A stretch of 26,387 nt of DNA from JALZAH01 sp051000755 (lineage in GTDB: Bacteria; Actinomycetota; Acidimicrobiia; Acidimicrobiales; Palsa-688), in contig JBPCNZ010000128.1 in assembly GCA_051000755.1 (NCBI GenBank), positions 1-26,387 of the forward strand. Direction: 5' to 3'. The notes beneath the pieces were generated by a model, which worked only from the letters and a program-made list of their open reading frames with translations, was not told where the DNA came from and did no database searches. Shown here one piece after another: positions 13,101 to 21,664 of the stretch. How positions within the stretch are numbered: position 1 is the stretch's first letter; the number at the start of each line of letters is the position of its first letter. Made by a program: the position numbers and the translations under genes.

Positions 13101-14285
13101 CTAAGAGGTGGAGGCCAACACGAAGTCACGGGACTCGTGGGTGGGCCCCAGGTAGCGGCTGGCCGGGCGCTGCATCTTTGGATACAGCTTGACCCCGCTG
13201 ACCTGGCCGGAGACCTCATGCAGGTAGAAGTTGAAGGTCACCCACTCCGGGTTGATGTCGAGGGTCATGGCCCGCACGGCACCGGCCCGTTGCAACGATT
13301 CGGCCAGGGCCCGAGCACTCAGCGCCGGGCCGGCCACGTAGACAAGGCCCCCGCGGGCGGTCACGCCCACCCCCGAGCGGGCCACAACGGTGTTGGACCC
13401 GATGGTCGTACCGAAGATCTTGGAGTCAGCGTAGGTGGCGGCAGGAGCGGCCTGCCCCTTGTCGACGATGGGGACCAGGTTCTGCATGACGGCGTGCACG
13501 TTGGAGCTCATGCGCACCTCGCTGTCCCAGGTGCCGACGTCGACGTGGCCGTCGTTGTAGAAGACCAGCGAAGAGGCACCCGGCTGCAGCGTCCCGACGG
13601 TCTGGCCGTCCAGGTAGAAACCACCGTGGGCATCCTGGGTCCGGAAACCGCCGTTGAAGGCGGCGGCCGCGGTGGAGGCCTGGGCCGGGGTGATGAAGGG
13701 GCTCTCCGTCCACGATCCGCCCGGCTCCTGGGCCCCAGGGACCAGCGAGAAGTGGAGCAGGGTCGGATCCATCCACACCGCGGAGGTGATCTGGCTGGTA
13801 AAGATGTCGTCCGCCCGGAACTGCGCCTCGTACATCGGTGCCAGCCCGTTGACCAACGGACCCGTCGGCACCCATTGGCCCTCGTTGGCCAGATGGTTAC
13901 CGGTGACGAGGGCCACCGGGGCGGGTACCGCGAGGTGGTCCCCCCGGGGGCCTTTGCTCACCGGGGCGGGCACAACGTTGTTGAGCCCTTTCGGCTGGCC
14001 ACCCTTGGACGGCGCCTGGTGCTTGTAGTACCACGACTCGATCGGCGTCACCACGAACGCGGCGTGATGGGCCCGCAGCCAGTCGGCCCACTTGGCCTTG
14101 AAGTCCTCGTTGCCGGGCGTGGTGGCGGCCCCGACGACCGAGACGAAGATCAGAAGGAAGACGAAGCTCACCGCAGCCAGGGGAAGGAACCGGCGCCGGA
14201 ACCTACGGCGGCGCTCGGCCATGCGCCGGGCCATGATGGCCCGGGGCACGGGCTGAAAGGCCCGCTCGTACATCTCGTCGGTCAT
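13101..14285 (-). CDS. Membrane-anchored phosphodiester glycosidase (NAGPA domain)
   Basis: A 394-residue protein with an Arg-rich cytoplasmic start and one transmembrane segment at about residues 33-53 (FLPLAAVSFVFLLIFVSVVG), so most of it lies outside the cell. The extracellular domain resembles the NAGPA family (uncovering-enzyme-like phosphodiester glycosidases). It has AAFNGGF near residue 210, SLVFYNDGHVDVG, NTVVARSGVGVTARGG and ALAESLQRAGAVRAMTLDINPEW, in family order. The last block replaces the more usual D-GGGS, so catalytic competence is uncertain. A likely substrate is a sugar-phosphate linkage in cell-wall or exopolysaccharide; that is inference. The start is supported by GGGAG 5 bases before ATG 14285. 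A 38-codon ORF overlaps this start. Confidence 0.82.
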   Translation of the reverse strand: MTDEMYERAFQPVPRAIMARRMAERRRRFRRRFLPLAAVSFVFLLIFVSVVGAATTPGNEDFKAKWADWLRAHHAAFVVTPIESWYYKHQAPSKGGQPKGLNNVVPAPVSKGPRGDHLAVPAPVALVTGNHLANEGQWVPTGPLVNGLAPMYEAQFRADDIFTSQITSAVWMDPTLLHFSLVPGAQEPGGSWTESPFITPAQASTAAAAFNGGFRTQDAHGGFYLDGQTVGTLQPGASSLVFYNDGHVDVGTWDSEVRMSSNVHAVMQNLVPIVDKGQAAPAATYADSKIFGTTIGSNTVVARSGVGVTARGGLVYVAGPALSARALAESLQRAGAVRAMTLDINPEWVTFNFYLHEVSGQVSGVKLYPKMQRPASRYLGPTHESRDFVLASTS

Positions 14286-14398
14286 GGGGACTCCCGCGCC
14301 CCAGGGGGCAGCGCGGCGATCAGGTCCGGGCGGTGCCGGTCCACATGGTCAAAAGGGGGCAGCGCCCGGTGCGTCGGCAGGGGCGACCACGGATACAT
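14282..14398 (-). CDS. Possible 38-residue ORF coupled to the NAGPA-type gene
   Basis: The ORF begins MYPWSPLPTHRALPPFD, and its TGA overlaps the downstream ATG (ATGA at 14285-14282), an arrangement often seen in coupled genes. AAGGG lies directly against its ATG, too close for a normal ribosome-binding site. I recognise no domain. It may be a leader peptide, an unannotated small protein or chance. Confidence 0.3.
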   Translation of the reverse strand: MYPWSPLPTHRALPPFDHVDRHRPDLIAALPPGARESP

Positions 14399-14454
14399 CC
14401 CTTGATTCTCGCGGGCGCGGCCACCGTTGCGGTGTCATGCACGCTGTCGCAGCG

Positions 14455-14477
14455 CTGTCACCCCGGTTGCCTACGAT
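14455..14477 (+). promoter_or_regulatory. Candidate LexA-independent DNA-damage promoter of recCBD
   Basis: TACGAT at 14472-14477 fits the TAnnnT -10 box and ends 9 bases before the recC ATG. Exactly 8 bases upstream of it is CTGTCACCC (14455-14463). The known actinobacterial RecA-NDp/PafBC element is TTGTCRGTG-N8-TAnnnT. Here TGTCA and the spacing fit, while the first base and the last three do not. No canonical -35 box is present. The element type is established knowledge; its use here is inference from a partial match. Confidence 0.4.
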
Positions 14478-14486
14478 GGGCCCCCC

Positions 14487-17400
14487 ATGTTGTCGACCCA
14501 TCGGGCGGAGCGGTCGGACCGTTTGGTCGACGGTCTCGCCGCCGTCCTGCGGACACCGAGTGGCGACCCGTTCACCCCCGAGGTCGTGGCCGTGCCCACC
14601 CGAGGCGTCGAGCGATGGCTGACCCAGCGCCTCTCGGCCACCCTGGGCGCATCGAATGGCGGCCACGACGGGGTGTGCGCCAACGTCGACTTCCCGTTCC
14701 CCGGCACGCTGACGGATCGGGCCCTGGCGGCGGCGACCGCGATCGACCCTGATCGCGACCCCTGGTCGGTCCAGCGCTCGGTGTGGCCCCTCCTGGGCGT
14801 CGTGGACCGCCACCTCGGCGAGGACTGGCTGGCACCCCTCGCCGGCCATCTCGGCCGCGTGGCTCCCGCGCCACCACCACCCCGGGCCGGCGCCGGTCTC
14901 GGGGGCGATGCCGGCCCGCCGGGCGGCCCCGCCGAGGACCCGAGAAGGGCCCGCCGCTTCGCCGTGGTGCGTCATCTGGCCGACCTCTTCGACCACTACG
15001 GCGTGCACCGGCCGGGCATGATCTGCGCCTGGGCGGAGGGCCGGGACACCGACGAGGCGGGACGGACCATCGTGGAGGATCTGCGCTGGCAGCCGCCACT
15101 GTGGAGAGCGTTGCGGGTCGCCGTAGGAGTTCCGAGCCCGGCCGAGCGACTCGAACCCGCATGCACCCTGTTGCGAACGGACCCAGACCTCGTCGACCTT
15201 CCATCCCGCCTGTCCCTGTTCGGCCTGACCCGGCTTCCCGCCAGCTACTTGGAGGTCCTGGCCGCGCTGGCCGTCCGGCGCGACGTGCACCTGTGGCTCC
15301 TGCACCCGTCGTCTGCGTTGTGGACTCGCCTGGCCGGTCTTCACGAACCCTTGAGGACCCCCGTCCGCAACCCGATCCCGGACCGAACCCGGTCGGCGCC
15401 GCCAGCCCCCGCAGTCGTCCTCCCGACGAGGTCCGAGGGCAGCTCGGGAGTCCCGGAGCACCCTCTCCTCGCGTCGTGGGGGCGCGACGCCCGCGAGATG
15501 CAGGTCGTCCTGTCCTCGGTTCCCATCGACCACGACGAGGCGCTCGGGGCCGTCGACGCCCCCGCCACGCTCCTGGGCCGGATCCAGGCCGACATCCGGG
15601 CCGACCGGCCCCTGCCGGCGGCGCCGCCCCGGGGAGGAACGGCGCCGCCCCATGGAGGAACGGCGCCGCCCCATGGAGGAACACCGCTCGGGGAAGCGGA
15701 CCAACACTTCCGGCTCGGTCCCGACGACCGCAGCATCCGGGTCCATGCCTGCCACGGTCCCACCCGGCAGGTCGAGGTTCTGCGCGACACCATCCTGCAC
15801 CTGCTGAGCGACGACCCGACCCTCGAAGGGCGCGACGTCATCGTGCTCTGTCCCGACATCGACACCTTCGCCCCGATCATCTCCGCCACCTTTGGTCTCG
15901 GCCCCGGCGGCGACGGCCACCACGGCCACGAAGACGGGGACGGTGCCGGCGCGGGCGGCTCCGATCTCCGGGTCCGCCTGGCAGACCGCTCTCTGCGCCA
16001 GACCAACCCGGTCCTGCAGGCGGTGACCCACATCCTGACCATGGTGGGTTCACGGGTCGGAGCCTCGAGCGTGCTCGACCTGGCCGGCATGGTCCCCGTC
16101 CGGGAACGCTTCCGCCTCGACGACGACGACCTGTCCACCATCAGCGAGTGGGTGCGCCACGCCGGGATCCGGTGGGGTCTCGACGGACCTCACCGGGCCC
16201 CATACCACCTCCAGGACGTCGAGGCCAACACCTGGCGGTGGGGCACGGACCGTGTCCTGGCCGGCGTTCTCATGGCCGCCGACGACGGCCCGCCGGTCGA
16301 CGGGACCCTCCCTCTCGACATCGCCGGGTCGCCCGACGTGAGCCTGGTCGGACGGCTGGGCGAGCTCGTCGACCGCCTGGCTGACACCCTCGACCGACTC
16401 TCCCGGACCCAGACCGTCCCCGAATGGGTGGAAGCCATCGCTGCGGCTGCCGACGCCCTGCTGGCCACGTCGGGATCCGACCGCTGGCAGCGCCAACAGC
16501 TCGACACCATGCTCAGCGAGGTGCTCGACCAGTCCGTCCCCACCGGGGAGGTGGTCCTGTCGCCCCCAGAGGTGGGTGAGCTGTTCGCCGATCGGCTCAA
16601 GGGTCGACCCACCCGCGCCAACTTCCGCACGGGCCATCTGACCATGTGCACCCTCGTTCCCATGCGTTCGGTGCCGCACCGGGTCGTGTGCCTCCTGGGC
16701 CTCGATGACACCGTCTTCCCCCGAGGGGACCGTCCCGACGGCGACGACCTGCTCAGCCGCCATCCCCGGGTGGGCGACAGTGACCCCCGCAGCTCCGACC
16801 AGCAACTTCTCCTCGACGCCCTGCTGGCCGCCGAGGATCACCTCGTCATCACCTACACCGGGCGAGATGAGCGCACCAACGAGGTCCGCCGCCCTGCCAT
16901 TCCCGTCGCCGAGCTGCTGGATGTGGCCGAGAGGACCGCTACCGACCCCAGCGGGCGCGCCGTCACTGACCGTCTGGTGGTGCATCACCCGCTGCAGCCC
17001 TTCGACGCCCGCAACTTCACCCTGGGCGCACTCACCCCGGCGCAGCCGTGGAGCTTCGACGCAGCCCAGCTTGCCGGCGCCCGGGCGGCCGCCGAACCAC
17101 GCCATCCCCCCGAGGCATTTCTTCCGGGCCCGTTGTCGCCCGTGACAACCGATCTGGTCAACCTGAACGACCTGGCCTCCTTCGTCCGCCATCCCGTCCG
17201 AGCCTTCCTCCGCGGTCGTCTCGGGGTCAGCCTGCCCCGACCCGACGACGAGACCGACGACAGCCTCCCCATCGATCTGGGCGGGCTGGAGCAGTGGGGC
17301 GTGGGGGATCATCTGCTGCGCCGCCAGCTGGCAGGGTGGAGCGCCGCTGACGCGGAGGCGTCAGAGCTGGCCGGGGGAGCCTTGCCGCCCGGCTGGCTGG

Positions 17401-18128
17401 GCCAGCGTCGCCTGGCCGCCGTGGCGGAGATCGTGGCGGCCCTGGTGAGCGAGGCCGGCGGCCCCGGCCCCGACCGGCGCCTCCCCGGACCCAGGGAGGA
17501 CGACGACATCGTCGACGTTGCCGTCGAGCTGCCCAGCGGGCGGACCCTGGCCGGCACGGTGAGCGGCCGGCGCGGCCCCGTGGTCAACACCGTGACCTTC
17601 TCGCGCCTCAAGGGATCCCACCGCTTGGAGGCCTGGGTCCGCCTGCTCGCACTCAGCGCCGCCCACCCCGAGAGACCGTGGTCTGCTCGCATCGTCTCCC
17701 GCCCCGAGTACGGGGGTCGGATGTTGGCCAAGCGGACGGTCCTGGCCCCCCTCGGCGCCGACCAGGGAGAGCGCCGTCGGCTGGCCATGGCCCACCTCGA
17801 GATCCTCACTGACCTGTGGGCCCGAGGGATGAGCGAACCTCTTCCCCTCTACGCCGCCACCTCGGCAGTGTGGGCCCGCAATGAGCGGGAACAGGCCGAG
17901 CCACTCGCCCAGCGGTGCTGGGAGGGGGAGTTCGAGCGCGAGGGCGAGCGGGGCGATCCCGAACACCGCCTCGTGCTCGGAGCCCGGATCGACTTTCGGA
18001 CCCTGCTCGACACAAAGCCCGGGGCCGACGAGAACGGCCCCGGCTGGGCTACTGCGGAACGCAGCCGGTTCGGCCTCCTGGCCCATCGCCTCTGGGACGG
18101 GCTCATCGCCCACGAGGCATCCTCGTGA
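14487..18128 (+). CDS. recC: Exodeoxyribonuclease V gamma subunit RecC
   Basis: A 1213-residue RecC, the scaffold and Chi-scanning subunit of RecBCD, which processes double-strand ends for RecA loading. It starts with the conserved VVAVPTRGVERWLTQRLS block and has FGLTRLPASYLEVLAAL, RSVPHRVVCLLGLDDTVFPR and VNLNDLASFVRHPVRAFLRGRLGV, all characteristic. As expected for RecC, the helicase-like folds lack Walker motifs. Variable insertions include a Pro/Gly-rich segment near residue 135, a 3-copy heptapeptide repeat at 378-399 and a Gly/His/Asp-rich patch at about 473-492. ATG 14487 is chosen because a -10-like box ends 9 bases upstream. Its TGA overlaps the recB GTG. The gene is divergent from the NAGPA-type gene, and the order C-B-D matches mycobacteria. 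Confidence 0.93.
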   Translation: MLSTHRAERSDRLVDGLAAVLRTPSGDPFTPEVVAVPTRGVERWLTQRLSATLGASNGGHDGVCANVDFPFPGTLTDRALAAATAIDPDRDPWSVQRSVWPLLGVVDRHLGEDWLAPLAGHLGRVAPAPPPPRAGAGLGGDAGPPGGPAEDPRRARRFAVVRHLADLFDHYGVHRPGMICAWAEGRDTDEAGRTIVEDLRWQPPLWRALRVAVGVPSPAERLEPACTLLRTDPDLVDLPSRLSLFGLTRLPASYLEVLAALAVRRDVHLWLLHPSSALWTRLAGLHEPLRTPVRNPIPDRTRSAPPAPAVVLPTRSEGSSGVPEHPLLASWGRDAREMQVVLSSVPIDHDEALGAVDAPATLLGRIQADIRADRPLPAAPPRGGTAPPHGGTAPPHGGTPLGEADQHFRLGPDDRSIRVHACHGPTRQVEVLRDTILHLLSDDPTLEGRDVIVLCPDIDTFAPIISATFGLGPGGDGHHGHEDGDGAGAGGSDLRVRLADRSLRQTNPVLQAVTHILTMVGSRVGASSVLDLAGMVPVRERFRLDDDDLSTISEWVRHAGIRWGLDGPHRAPYHLQDVEANTWRWGTDRVLAGVLMAADDGPPVDGTLPLDIAGSPDVSLVGRLGELVDRLADTLDRLSRTQTVPEWVEAIAAAADALLATSGSDRWQRQQLDTMLSEVLDQSVPTGEVVLSPPEVGELFADRLKGRPTRANFRTGHLTMCTLVPMRSVPHRVVCLLGLDDTVFPRGDRPDGDDLLSRHPRVGDSDPRSSDQQLLLDALLAAEDHLVITYTGRDERTNEVRRPAIPVAELLDVAERTATDPSGRAVTDRLVVHHPLQPFDARNFTLGALTPAQPWSFDAAQLAGARAAAEPRHPPEAFLPGPLSPVTTDLVNLNDLASFVRHPVRAFLRGRLGVSLPRPDDETDDSLPIDLGGLEQWGVGDHLLRRQLAGWSAADAEASELAGGALPPGWLGQRRLAAVAEIVAALVSEAGGPGPDRRLPGPREDDDIVDVAVELPSGRTLAGTVSGRRGPVVNTVTFSRLKGSHRLEAWVRLLALSAAHPERPWSARIVSRPEYGGRMLAKRTVLAPLGADQGERRRLAMAHLEILTDLWARGMSEPLPLYAATSAVWARNEREQAEPLAQRCWEGEFEREGERGDPEHRLVLGARIDFRTLLDTKPGADENGPGWATAERSRFGLLAHRLWDGLIAHEASS
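15620..15682 (+). repeat. Three 21-bp tandem repeats inside recC
   Basis: The unit starts GGCGCCGCCCC and ends GGAGGAAC; copies 2 and 3 are identical and copy 1 differs at two bases (GG for AT). It keeps frame and encodes APPRGGT-APPHGGT-APPHGGT in a variable linker. Copy number could change without a frameshift. Confidence 0.92.
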
Positions 18129-21100
18129 CCACCGCCGACGGCTCGGTGACCCCGGCCGGGAACCCCGCCACCGGCCCGGGCGGGCCGGGCGCCATGGCCG
18201 AGTTCGACCTCTACGGACCGCTGCCCGAGGGCACGACGATCCTCGAAGCCAGCGCCGGGACAGGCAAGACGTTCGCCATCGCCGCCCTCGCCGTCCGCCA
18301 TCTGGCGGCGGGGGTGCCCGCCGACGCCCTGCTCATTGTGACCTTCACCCGGGCGGCCACCGGCGAATTGCGCGACCGGGTGCGCGACCGGCTGGTGTCG
18401 GCTACCCACGGGCTGCGCGCCGTGGTCGAGGGTGGCGAGCCTTCCGACGACCTGGTCCGGCTGCTGTGCGCCGACGGCGACGCTCGCACCGCTGTGCATC
18501 TCGAGCGCCTCACCCGTGCCGCAGCGGCGTTTGACACGGCCACCATCACCACGACCCACGGGTTCTGCGCCCTGGTCCTCGGTGGCCTGGGAACAGCCGG
18601 GGACCTGGGCACCGGATGGCGCCTGGTCGACAGCGTCGACGACCTCACCGATGAGGTGGTCGATGATCTGTACCTCCGCCACTACCTCCAGTCCCGGAAC
18701 GATCCAGAGGTCACCATCACCAGGCGGGATGCCGGCAGGGCGGCCCGGTCCGCGGTAGGCAACCCCCGGACAACCCTGGCCCCTGCCGGAGCCGAGCGCG
18801 ACAGCCCCGCCAACCTTCTGTACCGGCTGGCCACCAGGGCCACCGACGAGGTCAGCCGGCGGCTGCTGGCCCGCAGCACCCTCGGCTACGACGACCTGCT
18901 GACCCGGCTGTGCCAGACCCTCGAGGATCCCCTCCGGGGCCCGGCCGCCGCCCGCCGCCTCCGGGAGCGCTATCAGGTGGTGCTGGTCGACGAGTTCCAG
19001 GACACCGACCCCGTGCAATGGGACATCATCCACCGAGCCTTCGACGGCGCGGTCAACCTGGTGCTGATCGGGGACCCCAAGCAGGCCATCTACGCCTTCC
19101 GCGGCGGTGACGTCCATGCCTACCTGCAGGCATGCCGGTCGGCGTCCACCCGGGCGACCCTCGGCGTCAACTGGCGCAGCGACCAGGGGCTCATCGACGC
19201 TCTCGGTGCCCTGTGGAACGGCGTGGCCCTCGGTCATCCCGAGATCGTCGTCCGCCCGGTGCGGGCCGCCCCTGACCACCAGAGCAGCGGCCTGGTCGAT
19301 CTGGCCCACCCCCAGCCTCTCCGGCTGCGGCTCCTTCGCCGCCGTGATCACCCCCGGCTGCTCAACGTTCAGTCCCGGACGTTCAAGATGGACCGGGCCC
19401 TGGCCGCCGTGGCCGTTGACCTGGCTGCCGATGTGGCCTCGACCCTGGCCGGCGGTGGGCGTCTCGCGCCATCCCCTGCCGGCGGGGCCATGGGCCGGGC
19501 CCTGCTCCCCCGCGACATCGCGGTGCTGGTTGACCGCAACGACGAGGCCGAGGTGATGCACGCCGCCCTCCGCCAGGAAGGGGTGCCGGCGGTGATCGCC
19601 GGATCGGGGCCCGTCCTAGCTACCACCGCGGCCCACGATTGGCTGGCCCTGCTGGCGGCGCTGGAGCTGCCATCGTCGGTTCGCAGGGCCAGGGCGGCAG
19701 CCCTGACCCCCTTCGTCGGCTGGACTGCGCAACAACTGAGCCTGGCCGACGACGCCCACCTCGACGATCTCACCATCCGCCTGCACCGCTGGGCCGACCT
19801 GCTGAACCGGCGAGGGGTCGCCGTGCTCACCGAGACGATCCTGGCCACCGAAGACCTTCCGGCGCGCCTGCTCCGGCGGGTCGGCGGGGAGCGGCGCATG
19901 ACCGACCTGCGTCACGTGGCCGAGATCCTCCACCGCCAGAGCACCGAGGCCCAAGTCGGGGTCTCGGCCCTCACGACGTGGTTGCGCCACCGCGTCGCCG
20001 ATCCCACGGTCGACATCGGGGAGAACCTGGGTTCGCGGCGCCTCGATTCGGACTCCGAGGCCGTCCAGGTGCTGACCGTTCACCGCAGCAAGGGTCTCGA
20101 GTTCCCGATCGTCTACCTCCCCTGCATGTGGCGGGTGCGGAGCCTGCAGCGAAACGAGGTTCTCACCTTCCACGACATCCACAACCAGAACCGGCGGACC
20201 GTCGACGTCGGGGGCGAAGCCGGCCCGGGCCGGGCCGAGCGGTTCCAGCAGGCCGGCGAGGAGCAGGACGGTGAGGATCTCCGCAAGGCGTACGTGGCGC
20301 TGACCCGGGCCCGCCATCAGGTCGTGGTGTGGTGGTTGGCCGCCCAGAACACGCAAAAGGCGGCTCTGTCCCGCCTGATCCTCCGGTCCCGAGGGGCGCA
20401 GCCGCCGGCGAAGGTGAAAGACGAAACGTTCACCGCGGCGATCGAGGAGCGCTTCGCTCCGGTCCGCCACCTGGTCGATCTCAGCTGGGTGACAGGGCCG
20501 CAGGGACCGGGCCCCTCGCCAGCCATGGCGGCCGGCGCCGATCTGTGCGCCCGGCGCTTCGAGCGGGCCCTCGACACGACGTGGCAGAGAACGTCCTACA
20601 CCGGCCTCACCCGCCGAGCCCACGGCACGGTGGCCACCAACCCGGTGGTCGGTGAGGAGCCAGGAAGGCAGGGCCCGGACGACGAGTGGTTGCCCACCAC
20701 CGCCGATCTCGGCGCCCCCGCCGATCTCGGCACCCCCGCCGAGTCCGAACGATCTCTTCGGGCCATTGCCTCACCGATGGCCACCCTCGCCGGCGGGGCC
20801 GCTTTCGGCACCGCCGTCCATGCCGTGCTCGAAGCGACCGATTTCACCGCGCCTGATCTCGGCGCCGAGCTGGCCACCCAGCTGGCCGGGCGGATGCCCA
20901 CCGACGGTGGCCAGCCCAACGACGAGACCGCTCTCGCCTTGGCTCTGACCGCGGCCATCGAGACCCCCCTCGGTCCTGCTACGTCTGGTACCCGGCTACG
21001 GGACGTCGGCCGAGCGGACCGCCTCGACGAATTGACGTTCGAGCTTCCCCTCGTCGGCGGGGACCGTTCCGAGGGCGAAGTCACCATGGCCGCCATCGCC

Positions 21101-21664
21101 GCCCTGCTCCGCCGCTCCATCCCTACCCACGACCCGCTCGGCTCCTACGCCGACCGCCTGGACGACCCGCAGCTCGCCGCCCACCTGCGGGGTTACCTGA
21201 CGGGCAGCATCGACGCCGTCCTGCGCCTCCCGCCCGCCGAGGGGGCCATGAGGTCCCGCTTCGCGATCGTCGACTACAAGACCAACTGGCTGGGTGTCGC
21301 CGACGAACCGCTCAGCGCCTGGCACTATCGCCCGTCGGCCCTCAACGACGCCATGCAGCGCGCCCACTACCCCCTCCAGGCCCTGCTGTACCTGACCGCT
21401 CTCCACCGCTTCCTCCGGTGGCGGTTGGCCGGCTACGACCCCGAGATCGACCTCGGGCCGGTGCTGTACCTGTTCCTCCGGGGCATGACGGGGGCCCATG
21501 TGCCGCAGGTGGACGGAAAACCGTGCGGGGTGTTCACCTGGGTGCCCCCGCCCGGCCTGGTCGGCGATCTCAGCGACCTGCTCGATCGGGGCGTGAGCGG
21601 GCCCCGGGTCGGGTCGGCGCCCGAACAAGCGGCGTCGCCCGAACCGGTCGTTCCCCGACCATGA
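18125..21664 (+). CDS. recB: Exodeoxyribonuclease V beta subunit RecB
   Basis: A 1179-residue helicase-nuclease, the 3'-5' motor and sole nuclease of RecBCD. Walker A EASAGTGKT is at about residues 41-49, IVTFTRAATGELRDRVR at about 75-91, VDEFQDTDPVQWD at about 288-300, GDPKQAIYAFRGGD near 317, VHRSKGLEFPIVYLP near 652, and ALTRARHQVVVWW near 722. The C-terminal nuclease domain keeps AFGTAVHAVLE, GSIDAVLR, the Asp-Tyr-Lys core of AIVDYKTN near 1048, and YPLQALLYLTALHRFL, so cleavage should be active. GTG 18125 overlaps the recC stop (GTGA); ATG 18194 (MAEFDLYG) is an alternative that removes 23 low-complexity residues. The stop overlaps the recD ATG. Confidence 0.95.
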   Translation: MTTADGSVTPAGNPATGPGGPGAMAEFDLYGPLPEGTTILEASAGTGKTFAIAALAVRHLAAGVPADALLIVTFTRAATGELRDRVRDRLVSATHGLRAVVEGGEPSDDLVRLLCADGDARTAVHLERLTRAAAAFDTATITTTHGFCALVLGGLGTAGDLGTGWRLVDSVDDLTDEVVDDLYLRHYLQSRNDPEVTITRRDAGRAARSAVGNPRTTLAPAGAERDSPANLLYRLATRATDEVSRRLLARSTLGYDDLLTRLCQTLEDPLRGPAAARRLRERYQVVLVDEFQDTDPVQWDIIHRAFDGAVNLVLIGDPKQAIYAFRGGDVHAYLQACRSASTRATLGVNWRSDQGLIDALGALWNGVALGHPEIVVRPVRAAPDHQSSGLVDLAHPQPLRLRLLRRRDHPRLLNVQSRTFKMDRALAAVAVDLAADVASTLAGGGRLAPSPAGGAMGRALLPRDIAVLVDRNDEAEVMHAALRQEGVPAVIAGSGPVLATTAAHDWLALLAALELPSSVRRARAAALTPFVGWTAQQLSLADDAHLDDLTIRLHRWADLLNRRGVAVLTETILATEDLPARLLRRVGGERRMTDLRHVAEILHRQSTEAQVGVSALTTWLRHRVADPTVDIGENLGSRRLDSDSEAVQVLTVHRSKGLEFPIVYLPCMWRVRSLQRNEVLTFHDIHNQNRRTVDVGGEAGPGRAERFQQAGEEQDGEDLRKAYVALTRARHQVVVWWLAAQNTQKAALSRLILRSRGAQPPAKVKDETFTAAIEERFAPVRHLVDLSWVTGPQGPGPSPAMAAGADLCARRFERALDTTWQRTSYTGLTRRAHGTVATNPVVGEEPGRQGPDDEWLPTTADLGAPADLGTPAESERSLRAIASPMATLAGGAAFGTAVHAVLEATDFTAPDLGAELATQLAGRMPTDGGQPNDETALALALTAAIETPLGPATSGTRLRDVGRADRLDELTFELPLVGGDRSEGEVTMAAIAALLRRSIPTHDPLGSYADRLDDPQLAAHLRGYLTGSIDAVLRLPPAEGAMRSRFAIVDYKTNWLGVADEPLSAWHYRPSALNDAMQRAHYPLQALLYLTALHRFLRWRLAGYDPEIDLGPVLYLFLRGMTGAHVPQVDGKPCGVFTWVPPPGLVGDLSDLLDRGVSGPRVGSAPEQAASPEPVVPRP

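Noticed and set aside
15620..15682. CRISPR-like repeats
   Set aside because: The copies are directly adjacent with no spacers and are in frame inside recC.
14349..16031. A 560-codon open frame on the minus strand opposite recC
   Set aside because: No recognisable motif, Arg/Gly-rich shadow composition, while the plus strand carries clear RecC blocks.
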